64,000 bases of DNA from Microdochium bolleyi (Eukaryota > Ascomycota > Sordariomycetes > Xylariales > Microdochiaceae), in contig KQ964245.1 of NCBI GenBank assembly GCA_001566295.1, forward strand, positions 3,167,524 to 3,231,523, written 5' to 3'. Positions 52,377 to 63,214 of the stretch are shown here, piece after piece (the first letter of the stretch is position 1; each line of letters opens with the position of its first letter). The notes under the pieces were generated by a model that did no database searches, was not told the DNA's origin, and worked only from the letters and a program-made list of their open reading frames with translations. A program made the translations under genes and the position numbers.

Positions 52377-53571
52377 CTACGCGTTTGAACGTCCCCGGGC
52401 ACCCAAGACCGCCTTCCCAACCGCCGAGTCGTTGGGCTTGCCAATCTCCCGCGTGATCCACTGCCCAATATCGGCCATCGCATCGAGGTCGATGCCCGAG
52501 TCCATGCCCAGTGTTTCCAGGAAGTATACCATGTTCTCAGTAGCGACGTTTCCAGTCGCCCCAGGGCTATAAGGGCACCCTCCGAGACCACCGACGGAGC
52601 TGTCGAATGTGCGGATCCCACGCTCCAGCGAGACAGCAGTGTTGACGAGCGCCTGTCCGTACGTGTCGTGGAAGTGCATGGCGATGTCCTCGTTGCGGAT
52701 ACCCGCGGCGTTCATGCAGCGCAGGAGCTCTGCCGTCCGGGGCGCCGTGCCCATCCCCGTGGTGTCGCCGAGGGAGATCTCGTCGGCGCCCATTTCGAGC
52801 AGCGAGGCCGCGATCTCGGCGACCTTGTGCGGGTCCACATCGTAGCCCTCAAAGGGGCAGCCGAGGACGACGGAGATGTAGGCGCGGGCGCGCACACCAA
52901 GTTCTTTGGCACCTTGGATGACTGGCTGGAATCGCTCGAGGGACGTGGCGATGTCGCAGTTCAAGTTCTTCTTCGAGAAGCTCTCAGTGGCGGCTGCGAA
53001 GACGGCGAGTTCCATTGAGGGCTTGCCTGTCGTGTCGAGACCGACCAGGGATTGCGTCTGCGTCAGGAACGCATCCTGATACTGCTGCAGCAGGGCGCTC
53101 GCGTTCTCTACGCCCTTCGCATTTGGCGCGAGGAACGAATACGTGATTGGAGCCGGGGAGTCGATTTTCTGGGTCAAGATATGCTCCATGATCTTGCCGG
53201 AGCCGTCCATCTATATGCTACTATTAGCCTGTGTCATTGTGCGAGGAAAGCTCCGAGGCAGCACAGCTTACCTGAGGCACCCATTTTGGCGAGACAAAGG
53301 AACCAGCTTCAATGACGGAGACTCCGGTCTTCGCCAGCCGCTCGATCAGCTCGATCTTGGTGTCGAACGAGATTGCCTTTTTCTCGTTCTGGAGACCATC
53401 GCGGGGGCCGACTTCGACGAGACGCACGTAGTTGTCAGGACGAGACTGCGGCGAAGCCGGGTTCCTGACGTCCGACGCTGTTGCGTAGCTCCTTCGCAGA
53501 GGGGTGGGGAGGGGTGCCCGAAGGCGAGCAAGGCGGAGCAGAGGGCGCGTTGACGCCATTGTCATTCTCAT
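52377..53571 (-). CDS. Hydroxymethylglutaryl-CoA lyase, mitochondrial
   Basis: Cleaves HMG-CoA to acetyl-CoA and acetoacetate in leucine catabolism and ketogenesis; mitochondrial matrix. Exons 53571-53272 and 53210-52377 give 377 residues. The N-terminus MRMTMASTRPLLRLARLRAPLPTPLRRSYATAS is Arg/Leu/Ser-rich without acids, a typical presequence; three in-frame ATGs within 13 bases leave the precise start open. Family motifs: VEVGPRDGLQNE (about 53-62), VIEAGSFVSPKWVPQMDGS (built across the splice), SFLAPNAKGVENA, YISVVLGCPFEGYDVDP, EISLGDTTGMGTA, MHFHDTYGQALVN, and the active-site loop GGLGGCPYSPGATGNVATE with the catalytic Cys near 308. Divergent from V-ATPase subunit B. Confidence 0.96.
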
Positions 53572-53991
53572 GACATGCCGGGTCTGGGCCGGTTGCCTGG
53601 TTCTGAGACTTGCCGGAGCGTGTGAAATGGTGAGGTGCAGCCGAGAAAGCTTGTTGTATTTTCGAGGTGACGTTTCCAGAATGCTCCAAAGTTGGGGTCC
53701 CAGCTCCGCGCACAGTCGCGGCTTAAGAGTTGCCGAGCGGGCACCCAAGGACGGGGCATTAGCGTGTGGGGAAGGTCAGACTCAAGGCTCAGAGACACCT
53801 CCAGTCCGAGTCGAGTTCTGAACAACCTGGGGGCACCGATTGATGTATCAAGTCAGACACTCTCGAACAATTGGGTTGCAGCAGGGAGAAGAGGCTCTAG
53901 AGGCATTGCAGAGCGGCGCAAGTCGAAATGGCCGTGCAGTGACAGCTCACGGAACTGGATTTAGTACATACTGGCCTGTATAATTGGAATT

Positions 53992-54189
53992 TTAGTCAAC
54001 AGGAAAAGGATCAACAAATTCTAGAGCACCAAGAAAATCATTGATTCCGTTCTTATTCACCAGAATAACTTTTCCCGTTGCCGCATACGTGAAGATAGTA
54101 TGACCGGAAAGCAAGGTGCTGGGAGCAAATACTGGTCTGTCACGGCGTTCGGCAAACAGATTGCCCGTTGGACACTGCAGCATCACCAA
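53992..54189 (-). CDS. Possible small ORF or exon remnant (orphan)
   Basis: The minus frame gives MVMLQCPTGNLFAERRDRPVFAPSTLLSGHTIFTYAATGKVILVNKNGINDFLGALEFVDPFPVD. It is open without ATG back to about 54298, adding a stretch that includes SKSYLHFTWCRATGELASAPQNNVASL. The residue mix (hydrophobic strands, Gly turns, few Arg/Ser-biased runs) is more protein-like than the other chance frames in intergenic DNA, and it sits in AT-richer sequence. A possible TAG acceptor precedes it near 54287. I know no family. It may be a degraded exon of a lost gene rather than a working one. Confidence 0.25.
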   Translation of the reverse strand: MVMLQCPTGNLFAERRDRPVFAPSTLLSGHTIFTYAATGKVILVNKNGINDFLGALEFVDPFPVD

Positions 54190-54318
54190 AGAAGCGACGT
54201 TATTCTGAGGAGCAGAAGCGAGCTCGCCTGTGGCTCTACACCATGTGAAGTGTAGATAGGACTTGGAGGCGCATGCACCTCTAGCTATGGACCAGTTTCA
54301 CGGGCGGGAGCTCCTCAT

Positions 54319-54477
54319 CCTCTCCCGTTTGGACGTGGCACAGCTAGCACCAGGACGCTAAACAGTTAAATGTGCTAAATAGTGACTGGACCGACTTGTG
54401 ATTGGCGAGTGAGCAAATAAATGTTAGTAGAAATCGTAAAAATGGGGAATACGTGTGCCACCTCCAAACGGGAGAGG
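54319..54477. repeat. Inverted repeat, 23-bp arms, 113-bp spacer
   Basis: Left arm 54319-54341 (CCTCTCCCGTTTGGACGTGGCAC) pairs with right arm 54455-54477. The reverse complement of the right arm differs at one position (G for C in the GGA-x-GTGG stretch). The spacer is AT-rich. It lies in the vma2 / HMG-CoA lyase intergenic region and could be a small non-autonomous element, a hairpin-forming site, or an inverted duplication scar. Confidence 0.75.
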
Positions 54478-54837
54478 GTGCTCCTTACGTCAGCGGTGGA
54501 CGCTGCCCCACCTGGAGTTGAGCGACCAGGCGCAGCTTGGTGGAGGTTGGACGTAACTTGGCGCCTCGTCAACCTTGGAGCTCCAGCTCAATGCGCGGCA
54601 GATAACTGCAACATCCCAATCGGCACCATCCCATCGCATCACGACTCGCCCGGCTTGTCGACCTTTCCACTCCTGCCGCATTGCGCTTGACATCGACTCC
54701 TTGCTGACGGCTTCGCGAAGACCCGGGCCCCACCACCTCCTGCATCACCGCCGAGTCGACTCAACCTGCGGCCGGCCGAGCTCGCTCTTCCTCCGCATCC
54801 CCTCTTCTTCCATACTGCAACACAGCAGACCGTCAAG

Positions 54838-56568
54838 ATGTCGGACCCTCGCGATCCTGCCTCCTACTCTATCGTCCCTCGCATCAGCTACAACACCGTT
54901 GGCGGTGTGAACGGACCCCTTGTCATTCTCGAGAATGTCAAGAACCCTCAGTACAACGAGATTGTCTCCATCACTCTTCCCGATGGCACCGAGCGATCGG
55001 GACAAGTCCTCGAGGCTCGAGGTAAGCATGGATAGCTCTGGCTATGTTGCGGACTACTCGTGAAACAGAACAACGGACTCTGACAGCTTCGTTCAGGCGA
55101 TCGCGCCGTTGTGCAGGTTTTCGAGGGAACCTCGGGTATTGACGTCAAGAAGACTAAGGTCAAGTTCAGTGGCCAGAGCTTGAAGCTGGGCGTCTCCGAG
55201 GACATGCTGGGACGTATCTTTGATGGTTCCGGAAGAGCTATCGACAAGGGCCCCAAGGTTCTTGCCGAGGAGTACCTCGACATCAACGGAAGTCCCATCA
55301 ACCCCTTCTCTAGAGTAAGCAAGCTTGCGCCTCTCAATGGTCTTTGGCTGTAGCGTGCCGCTACTGACGCGTTCGCACCAGGAATACCCCGAGGAGATGA
55401 TCTCGACCGGTATCTCGACTATCGACACCATGAACTCGATCGCCCGTGGTCAGAAGATCCCCATCTTCTCTGCCTCCGGTCTTCCTCACAACGAAATCGC
55501 TGCTCAGATTTGCAGACAGGCGTCGCTTGTGAAGCAGAAGGGTGCTACCAACAAGGGTGTCCATGATGACCACGAGGACAACTTCTCGATCGTCTTCGCT
55601 GCCATGGGTGTCAACTTGGAGACCGCCAGATTCTTCACCCGCGACTTCGAAGAGAACGGCAGTCTGGAGCGCACGACCCTGTTCCTCAACTTGGCCAACG
55701 ACCCCACGTGAGTCAATTTATTGTCTCCCTCCAATCTTTCCTTCTAGCTGACTCCCTGCATAGTATCGAGCGTATCATCACTCCTCGTCTGGCCCTGACC
55801 ACTGCCGAGTACTACGCCTACCAGCTCGAGAAGCACGTCCTTGTCATTCTTACCGATCTGTCCGCGTACTGCGATGCCCTCCGTGAGGTTTCTGCCGCCC
55901 GTGAAGAGGTTCCGGGTCGTCGTGGTTACCCAGGTTACATGTACACGGATTTGTCGACCATTTACGAGCGTGCTGGTCGTGTCGCTGGTCGCAATGGGTC
56001 CATTACACAGATTCCAATTCTGACTATGCCCAACGATGACATCACGCACCCCATTCCCGATCTGACGGGCTACATCACGGAGGGGCAGATTTTCGTCGAC
56101 CGTCAGCTCGACAACCGCGGTATCTACCCGCCTATCAACGTCTTGCCCTCTCTGTCGCGTCTCATGAAGTCTGCCATCGGCGAGGGTATGACAAGAAAGG
56201 ACCACGGCGATGTGTCCAACCAGCTCTACGCCAAGTACGCCATCGGTCGTGACGCCGCTGCCATGAAGGCTGTCGTCGGTGAGGAGGCTCTGTCTGCCGA
56301 GGACAAGCTTTCGCTCGAGTTCTTGGAGAAGTTTGAGAGGCAGTTCGTGGCTCAGGGTCAGTACGAGGCTCGTGACATCCACGAGTCCCTCGATCTTGCG
56401 TGGAGCCTGCTTCGCATCTACCCTAAGGACCTGCTCAACCGTATCCCCGCCAAGATCATTTCCGAGTTCTACCAGCGTTCCGAGCGCAAGAAGGAGAAGG
56501 ACGACAAGAAAAACGACAAGAACACGAAGGATACCGCCGGTGAGGAGGAGAACCTCGTAGATGTTTGA
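54838..56568 (+). CDS. vma2: V-type ATPase catalytic-sector subunit B
   Basis: Subunit B of the cytosolic V1 hexamer that drives vacuolar and endosomal acidification. Exons 54838-55021, 55097-55314, 55382-55707 and 55764-56568 give 510 residues, the normal length (Neurospora vma-2 is about 511-513). It begins MSDPRDPASYSIVPRISYNTVGGVNGPLVILENVK, and includes GRIFDGSGRAIDKGPKVLAEEYLDINGSPINP, EYPEEMISTGISTIDTMNSIARGQKIPIFSASGLPHNEIAAQICRQA, NDPTIERIITPRLALTTAEYYAYQ and YPGYMYTDLSTIYERAGRV, including the ATP-synthase alpha/beta signature-like PSLSRLMKSAIG. The C-terminus is Lys/Asp-rich. The four-exon structure is typical for a Sordariomycete. The canonical P-loop is absent, as expected for subunit B. 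Confidence 0.98.
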
Positions 56569-59500
56569 GTACTCGACACGGTGTCACTGCGCGTGGAACG
56601 GACGTCGCGCGTCGACTCAAGCATTCTATAGACAGACAAGTATATCACTCGCAAACTGTTTTTCGGTAGCACTGCCGTCCATGATTTCTGCATGGTTTCG
56701 TTGAATTTAGTCATATCTTCTCATCCTGCCGGTGCGTCACTCGAATGTGTGTGAAGACTTCTCAATCTGACTGAACGATCTGAGGCCTCGAACTATGGAT
56801 AACTCGTGAGCCAGCATGTTTACGATCCCCGGTCATACGCAAGCAAAGCTCTGGACAACAGCGCGGCACGGTAACGGGGTTTTCCGTGGCTGTGAACCCC
56901 GTACGTGCGAGTGAGTGACGTCGGGGACCTCAGTATGTCTGGCGTGCTCGCCTCACCTCTCTACACACAGCCGCAAGCCCCCTTGGGTCCTCATCGCGAG
57001 AACATCCCTCAACGGCGAAGTACTAGAGGTTTATCGGGGCTGTGCTGAGGAAACGTCCCAAGCCTGCGCCCCATTACCGAACCAATATTATATACATACC
57101 TAGATCAAGTTCCTCGTTCTCCAGCACGCGCGCGCCGGCACAAATAAAGATTGAGAGCTACAGAGAATGTCCCTGGTCAGGGAGAGGGGCTGGCAGCCAG
57201 CATGCTCGTCTCGCTTCGAGAGGGTTGAACTTGGCTGTGCGAGTGCGCTGGGGTGTCGGGGGCAGATTAGAGAGGGAAAGAATTCGGAAGAAAGAAAAAG
57301 TGTCCATGCGTAATCTTGTTTAATTGTGAGTATCTCGGCTGGACTTTTGCAGTGTGGCGGCCGTTGCGATTTGTGGGTTGCAGGTCGGAATCGCGACCGT
57401 GCTCCTCAGCTTCAGTGTTTGAACAACGGAAATGAGAGTCGCGGCGCAGAGTTCATGCGCTACTCGTCAGCCATGTGTCGGTCTGTTCTGTGATAGATAT
57501 CCATGGCGCCACAGGGCATTTCTTCCGGCATGGTGAGCAGGGAGGCGCGGCTAATACAACAATGAGGCTTTGCCGAGTCTTGTTTCCCCCTCCAGGGTCC
57601 TCGTCCCCACGTGGGCGGTCTGCCAAATGTTCGATTTGAACGCAATCTGCCGACTCGCGTTGGAATGGTCGATACCTGGCCATCAATGGCCACATGGGAA
57701 GCTGCCCCGAGCACGATGTGCACAGCAGTCACAGAAGATAGTGGCCGGTGATCAAGGCAACTTGCAGAATTGCATCACGCATCTTCTACGAGGAGTGACC
57801 GAGACATGGCACTTTATGGCGGCAGGTGAAAGGTAGGGTATCTTGCCAGCTTCTGCAAGCTGACCGGCAGATTTCAAGGAGTATACTGTTTGGTTTTCTT
57901 TTTTGCGGTGCTCCCGGGGGCACGGTCTCGGGTGCCATGTTCGCCAATTTCTAGTGCTTTTCCACGGGGAAGGTTGCATCTCACTTTGGCGGCATGTTGC
58001 AATGCAATATGTGCTTGTACCATGGGGAAACCTGGCGGCGGAAAGTCCAAGCACGATACAGTTGTATCGTCGAGTTGGGACCCATCAGAAATGCGCAGGG
58101 TTGCGGCTGGTAGGTGACTTGCCTGAGTGAAGTTCAGTCTTGCCCCGACGATCGGTCTGGGTCAATGGCCGGCCAGCCACAGGACAGGAAATACATAAGT
58201 CCCTCACTTTGGCCGATATGGCCAGTACGGAGTACACATAATGGTCATGCGAGCCAACGAGGCCAGGCAGACAAGCCACGGCATGTCCTTGATGCGCAAG
58301 CCACCCGGCAGGGAAGCACGTTGTTGCTCACAGGGCCCCCGGCTCCCGGCGCCTCCCCCAGACTTTTGGGCACTTCTGCCGGCTGCTTGCGCGCCAATCG
58401 CAGTGGCGGATCGCCGGAGTGGCTGGCCGCCCATGCGATGCTATCCGCGAGGCGTCCTCGGCTTCGGAAACTCTGGAGAGCTCTAGTCTGCTGGGCAAAA
58501 GCTTGGGGAATACACCTGCAAATTGTCGAGATTGTCAGGGTTCATGCTGCTCGGAGCACGGACTGTGGCCAGCCAAAGGTTGCACACGGACGGCAGCACT
58601 GGAGGTGGGAGCAGGCAGGCGACAACCCTAGACCATGCAAGACGTGATACCTCCCACTGCGTGAGGAGGTCGACCGCAAGGCGGGTGAGGGAAGGTTGAA
58701 CGATGAGGGGAAGCTGCATGTTGGTGTGGTGCGAGTTGGGGAAATGCAGCACTGTCGAGTGTTTACCGACATGGGACAAGGCCCGAATGTTGCCTGCGGG
58801 CGGGTGGGCGTTGTGAGAGCTGCGTCATAACAAAGCTCGGGGCAAAGCAAAGGCGAGAGAGGCCAGGCAGTGGTGCGCAAGATGATTGGCGAGGCTGTAG
58901 TCCGGGCAAGGCCCTGACATTAGTCGGCAGCCGTCGGTGATCAGCAAGCATGGAGTCGACCTGGAGTCGTCCCATCCAAAGCTCTCTCACCGATTCTTGT
59001 CGAGCCTTTCAGGTTTCCACCCGCAACGCACTACCTCTGCTGTGCACTTGCACGCCACAATACGACCTTGCCGGGACGCACCGGTGATGGATTTGCCCCG
59101 AATCGGATCGTGGACCGACTGCGAGGGTGGCTTGTGTGCTGAGCGAGGCTTTTGCAGAGGAGAGGAGAGAGGCGGCTGGTGTGTTTATCCTCGACCCCGG
59201 ACGGCATGCAGCGAGTGACCCTGGCCCCTGGCCCTGGATCAAGAAGTGCGGATCGTCATCACCTGCTGCTGCTGCTGCTGGTGCCGGCGGCGGCACAAAA
59301 AAGGCAGAGAACCTGCTGTGAGATGGCCGGGAGGTGGACGGCCGGTGTCACCGGGCCTGTGGTGATCCCTGCCTGTGCTGGCCATGGCGTTGCATTCTCG
59401 GCGGGCAGGCCTCGTGTGGAGAAGTGGAGAGCGCACCGCGCACAAGCTTCGCTCCTCCGCCTGCTCGCGCTCAGGCTCCGTCGTCGTCGCCAGCTTCCCC

Positions 59501-59570
59501 AGGAAATGACGGAGCCCCCAGCACTTGCAGCGCGTTGGCTGCCCGCTCCAGTCTTGTCCTGACCTTCAGC
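56569..59570. other. Intergenic, 3.0 kb
   Basis: Between vma2 and the secreted epimerase, same strand. Short frames on both strands only, no domain features. A CTG microrepeat (about five units, 59264-59279) lies near the promoter end. The last part should contain an extended epimerase promoter. No gene supported. Confidence 0.4.
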
Positions 59571-59577
59571 TATAAAG
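59571..59577 (+). promoter_or_regulatory. TATA box of the aldose 1-epimerase gene
   Basis: TATAAAG lies 171 bases before the ATG at 59742, in a position suitable for a core promoter with a leader of about 140 bases. Confidence 0.6.
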
Positions 59578-59741
59578 GATCGTCCTTTCCGCCGCTCGCG
59601 CGACTGGTTGCCACAGGTCTCCCCAGGTAGAGCTCAGCCCAGCAGGAACGACCTCTTGGTTCTCATCTTCCGTGTCAATCAGGGCCACCCGCTCATCAAC
59701 TTGGACAACCAACTCTCCAATTGACTAGCATCCACGTCAGA

Positions 59742-61018
59742 ATGCGCTTCGCCACCAAGCTTGCTGCCCTTGGCGCGTTCTGCCTCCCCGCTGCCCTTGC
59801 GGCCTCTGGCCAGGGCCCGGACGCGGACGGCATGTACTGGATCAAGAGCGACCACCTCAAGCTCGCCTTCATCCCCTACGGCGCGTCCCTGTCCAAGCTC
59901 CTCATCCACGACCAGTACGGTATCGAGCGAGACATTGTCATGGGCTTCGACAACGCCACCTACTACGAGGAGGACAAGCAGCACAACCACCTTGGTGGTG
60001 TCCCCGGTCGCTACGCAAACCGCATCAGGAACAGCACCTTCACCATCGACGGCGAGACCTTCAAGGTCGACCCCAATGAGCACCCTACCGCCGAGGCCCC
60101 CAACGGTGCCAACACGCTCCACGGCGGCCACAACGGCTGGGACTACCGCAACTTCACCGTCGTCTCGCACGCCGACGACAGCATCACCTTCTCCATCGTC
60201 GATCCCGATGGAGAGCAGGGCTTCCCCGGCGAGGTCATCTCGTACATCACCTATGCTGTCGAGGGCTCTACCTGGAACTTCAAGATGGTCGCCATCGCCA
60301 CCACCAAGAAGACCCCCATCATGCTTAGCAGCCACGTCTACTGGAACTTGGATGGCTTTGCCAACAACGAGACCCAGACCGCCCTGAACCACACGCTCCA
60401 CCTGCCCTACAGTGGCCAGCGCATCGGTGTCGACAACATCCTCATCCCCGACGGCACCATCCTCGCCAACCAGCCTGGCTCGCCCAACGACTTCTGGACT
60501 GCCCCCAAGTCGCTCGGCAAGGACCTTGCCAAGACGGAGGGTAACTGCGGCTTCAACTGCACCGGTTACGGTAAGTCCACTGTGCTCATGTACGACTCAA
60601 CTTAGATGTTAGCTAACGTTATCCTGCCTGCTCCACAGACAATGCTTGGCTTGTCAACCGTGCCCAGAACGGTCCCTACGACTGGCGCACTGACGGCTAT
60701 GTTGCCCGCGTCCACTCTCCGTGGTCCGGTATTCAGCTGGACATCTTCTCCGACCAGGAGGCCTTCCAGGTATACTCGTGCGGTGGCATGAACGGCACTA
60801 TGACTCTGAAGAAGACTCAGGGCCTCTTCGACAACGCAGACTTCCCGCGTACTGTCCCCAAGTACGGCTGCATGGTTCTCGAGGTCGAGGAGTGGATTGA
60901 TGGCATCAACCAGCCTTCCTGGGGTCGCCAAGACAAGCAGATCTTCGGTCCCGGCGGCGACCCTTACGTTCTGCAGGCCAGCTATGTCTTCAGTATAAAC
61001 TCTACCAAGACCGACTAG
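59742..61018 (+). CDS. Secreted aldose 1-epimerase (mutarotase)
   Basis: Interconverts alpha and beta anomers of glucose or galactose. Exons 59742-60570 and 60639-61018 give 402 residues. The start MRFATKLAALGAFCLPAALAASGQ at 59742 encodes a signal peptide of about 20 residues. The galactose mutarotase fold is seen in FIPYGASLSKLLIHDQYGIERDIVMGFDN, NHLGGVPGRYANRIRNSTF (Asn/Arg sugar site), ANTLHGGHNGWDYRNF (catalytic His region), SSHVYWNLDGF (second conserved His) and the C-terminal YGCMVLEVEEWIDGINQPSWGRQ (catalytic Glu region). Several N-glycosylation sequons support extracellular location. Most fungal mutarotases are cytosolic, so the secreted form suggests extracellular sugar uptake support. 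Unusual features: none. Confidence 0.95.
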
Positions 61019-61663
61019 GAACGTGATGGCAAGAGCTGGCCATGCCTTTGGGCTTCTGACAATCCGGGCACTGCCTGCAAGCATTTGGATCTCGATGCAG
61101 TAATGTGGTTATACTTGGGCCGGTAGTGTTTTGGACCATAAAGCTTCTAATGTATATATTCAAATAATGACTGATGGCCTAGACTTCGCTCGATTCTGTG
61201 AGCCTCTGCGATACCCGGGACTTGATTCGACTGTTGTGCCTTTAGACGCGGAACGCATCCCGCGCGTGCAAGGTGCCCAACGTGCCTCGCCAACATAAGA
61301 TGAACATGGTTCGGATGTAGAGAACAATGGTGGTATAGCTTGAAGCGTTAGAGGCTCCAACTATCACGATACACATACCGAGTCGGTCCAGGACAGTCCT
61401 CGAAGCCGTCACCAAGACCGTGCTCAAGACTGTGCGCTACGTTGCAAATGACTGTGCCAGGAAACTTCCCCAAAAGTTGCCCCTCCAAAACTTCACGGCC
61501 AATGCCTGGTGGGGCCAATGACAGTCAGTTTTCATCACGTACAATTTGCGACTTTACGATTCTGGACAGCTTTTCACACACTTTTGTATTCTTGAACATT
61601 GATCTGCTCCACCACATTTGGTTGACACTCTGAGTACGAAGCCGCAGACCCTACAGCCAAGCT
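61019..61663. other. Intergenic, 0.65 kb
   Basis: Between the epimerase and dph1, same strand. Holds the epimerase 3' end and the dph1 promoter. Nothing else was seen. Confidence 0.4.
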
Positions 61664-63049
61664 ATGGAGGAGGATCGTGCACAGGTTGACCTGGGCATCG
61701 CCGCCGACATCGAGCATGGACAACCGCAAGCACCAGTCCAGAAGCAACCCAAGAAGAGATTCGTTGGGAGGAGGACCGCTGCTGCAAATGCCACAGCAGG
61801 CGGGGACTCATCAGAGAATCCTGGGGCTATACAAGGTAGGCCGACATCATCTCAAGATATCTATCCTGAGAGGGTCTGATATTGACGCCTCAAAACAGTA
61901 TCACAAGCGAGGCGAGCTCCGAGGTTGATGAATCAGGTGCCTCCTGAGATCCTGGACGACCCTGAAATCAAGGAGGCCATCTCTCTCTTGCCTGCGAACT
62001 ACTCGTTCGAGATCCACAAGACCATCCACCGGATACGGTCACTTGGGGCCAAGAAGGTCGCTCTCCAGATGCCCGAGGGCCTCCTCCTCTTTGCGACCAC
62101 CATATCAGATATCCTCACCCAGTTTTGTCCGGGCGTCGAGACATTGATCATGGGCGATGTCACCTACGGCGCCTGCTGCATCGACGACTACACGGCCCGG
62201 GCACTCGGATGTGACTTGCTGGTGCACTACGCCCATAGCTGCCTGATCCCCGTAGATGTGACCAAAATCAAGGTCCTCTACGTCTTTGTCGACATCAGCA
62301 TCGACACTTCGCACCTGCTCACGACCCTTGAGCGCAACTTCGCACCGCCCAAGACCATCGCCATGGTCGGCACGATCCAGTTCAACGCCACGATCCACGG
62401 TGTCCGCTCGACTCTCGAAAAAGCCGGCTTCAGCATCATTGTGCCGCAGATCGCGCCGCTATCCAAGGGCGAGATTTTGGGCTGCACGTCCCCGCGGCTG
62501 CCGGAATCCGAGCAGGTCGACCTCATCCTGTACCTGGGAGACGGCCGCTTCCACCTCGAGAGCATCATGATCCACAACCCGTCCATCCCGGCGTACCGGT
62601 ACGACCCGTACTCGCGCAAGCTCACCCGCGAGACGTACGGGCACGAAGAGATGCAGAGCGTGCGCAAGGACGCCATCAAGACGGCCAAGAGCGCCAAGAA
62701 ATGGGGTCTGATTCTCGGCTCGCTCGGCCGCCAGGGCAACCCGCACACCATGACCATGATCGAGAACAAGCTCAAGCAGCTGGGAATCCCATGGGTCAAT
62801 CTGCTCCTGAGCGAAATCTTCCCGGGAAAGCTGGCCATGATGAGCGACGTCGAGACCTGGGTGCAGGTCGCCTGCCCGCGCCTGTCCATCGACTGGGGCT
62901 ATGCCTTCCCTCGGCCACTCCTGACGCCGTACGAGGCTCTTGTCGTGCTGCAGGAGCGCGAGGACTGGAGCGCCACTGGTGTCTATCCTATGGATTACTA
63001 CGGCAAGGACGGCCTCGGTCGCACGAAGCCCATCGTGGCAAGCAGCTAA
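61664..63049 (+). CDS. dph1: Diphthamide synthase subunit Dph1
   Basis: 2-(3-amino-3-carboxypropyl)histidine synthase subunit, which with Dph2 uses a 4Fe-4S cluster and SAM for the first step of diphthamide formation on elongation factor 2; cytosolic. Exons 61664-61835 and 61899-63049 give 440 residues. The start MEEDRAQVDLGIAADIEHG leads to a basic Ala-rich region interrupted by the intron. The conserved core starts IPPEILDDPEIKEAI-like VPPEILDDPEIKEAISLLPANYSFEIHKTIHRIRSLGAKKVALQMPEGLLLFATTISDIL. The three expected cluster cysteines lie in GDVTYGACCIDD, VHYAHSCLIP and VQVACPRLSIDWGYAFPRPLLTPYEA. VGTIQFNATIHGVRSTLEKAGF and LILGSLGRQGNPHTMTMIENKLKQLG fit the family. Complete. Confidence 0.97.
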
Positions 63050-63214
63050 TCAGAGTGTTGCCGATCACTTTGGACAGAGGGCTGCCAAGAACGGATCAAT
63101 GTAGAGTCGACGCAGACATGGTACATGCTATTGGCAAGTAGTCGCAAACCTCTACATCAACATGATCCTGTCTATGGTGAGGCTTTGCGACTTCTTAGCT
63201 GTCCACTATCTCTT

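Larger units (their letters stand above)
53572..54837. promoter_or_regulatory. Divergent intergenic region, HMG-CoA lyase / vma2
   Basis: 1.27 kb holding both promoters, with an AT-rich centre (about 53.95-54.45 kb) unlike its GC-rich flanks. That centre contains an open frame on the minus strand and a long-armed inverted repeat, both listed separately. The centre looks like inserted or otherwise foreign DNA. Confidence 0.45.
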
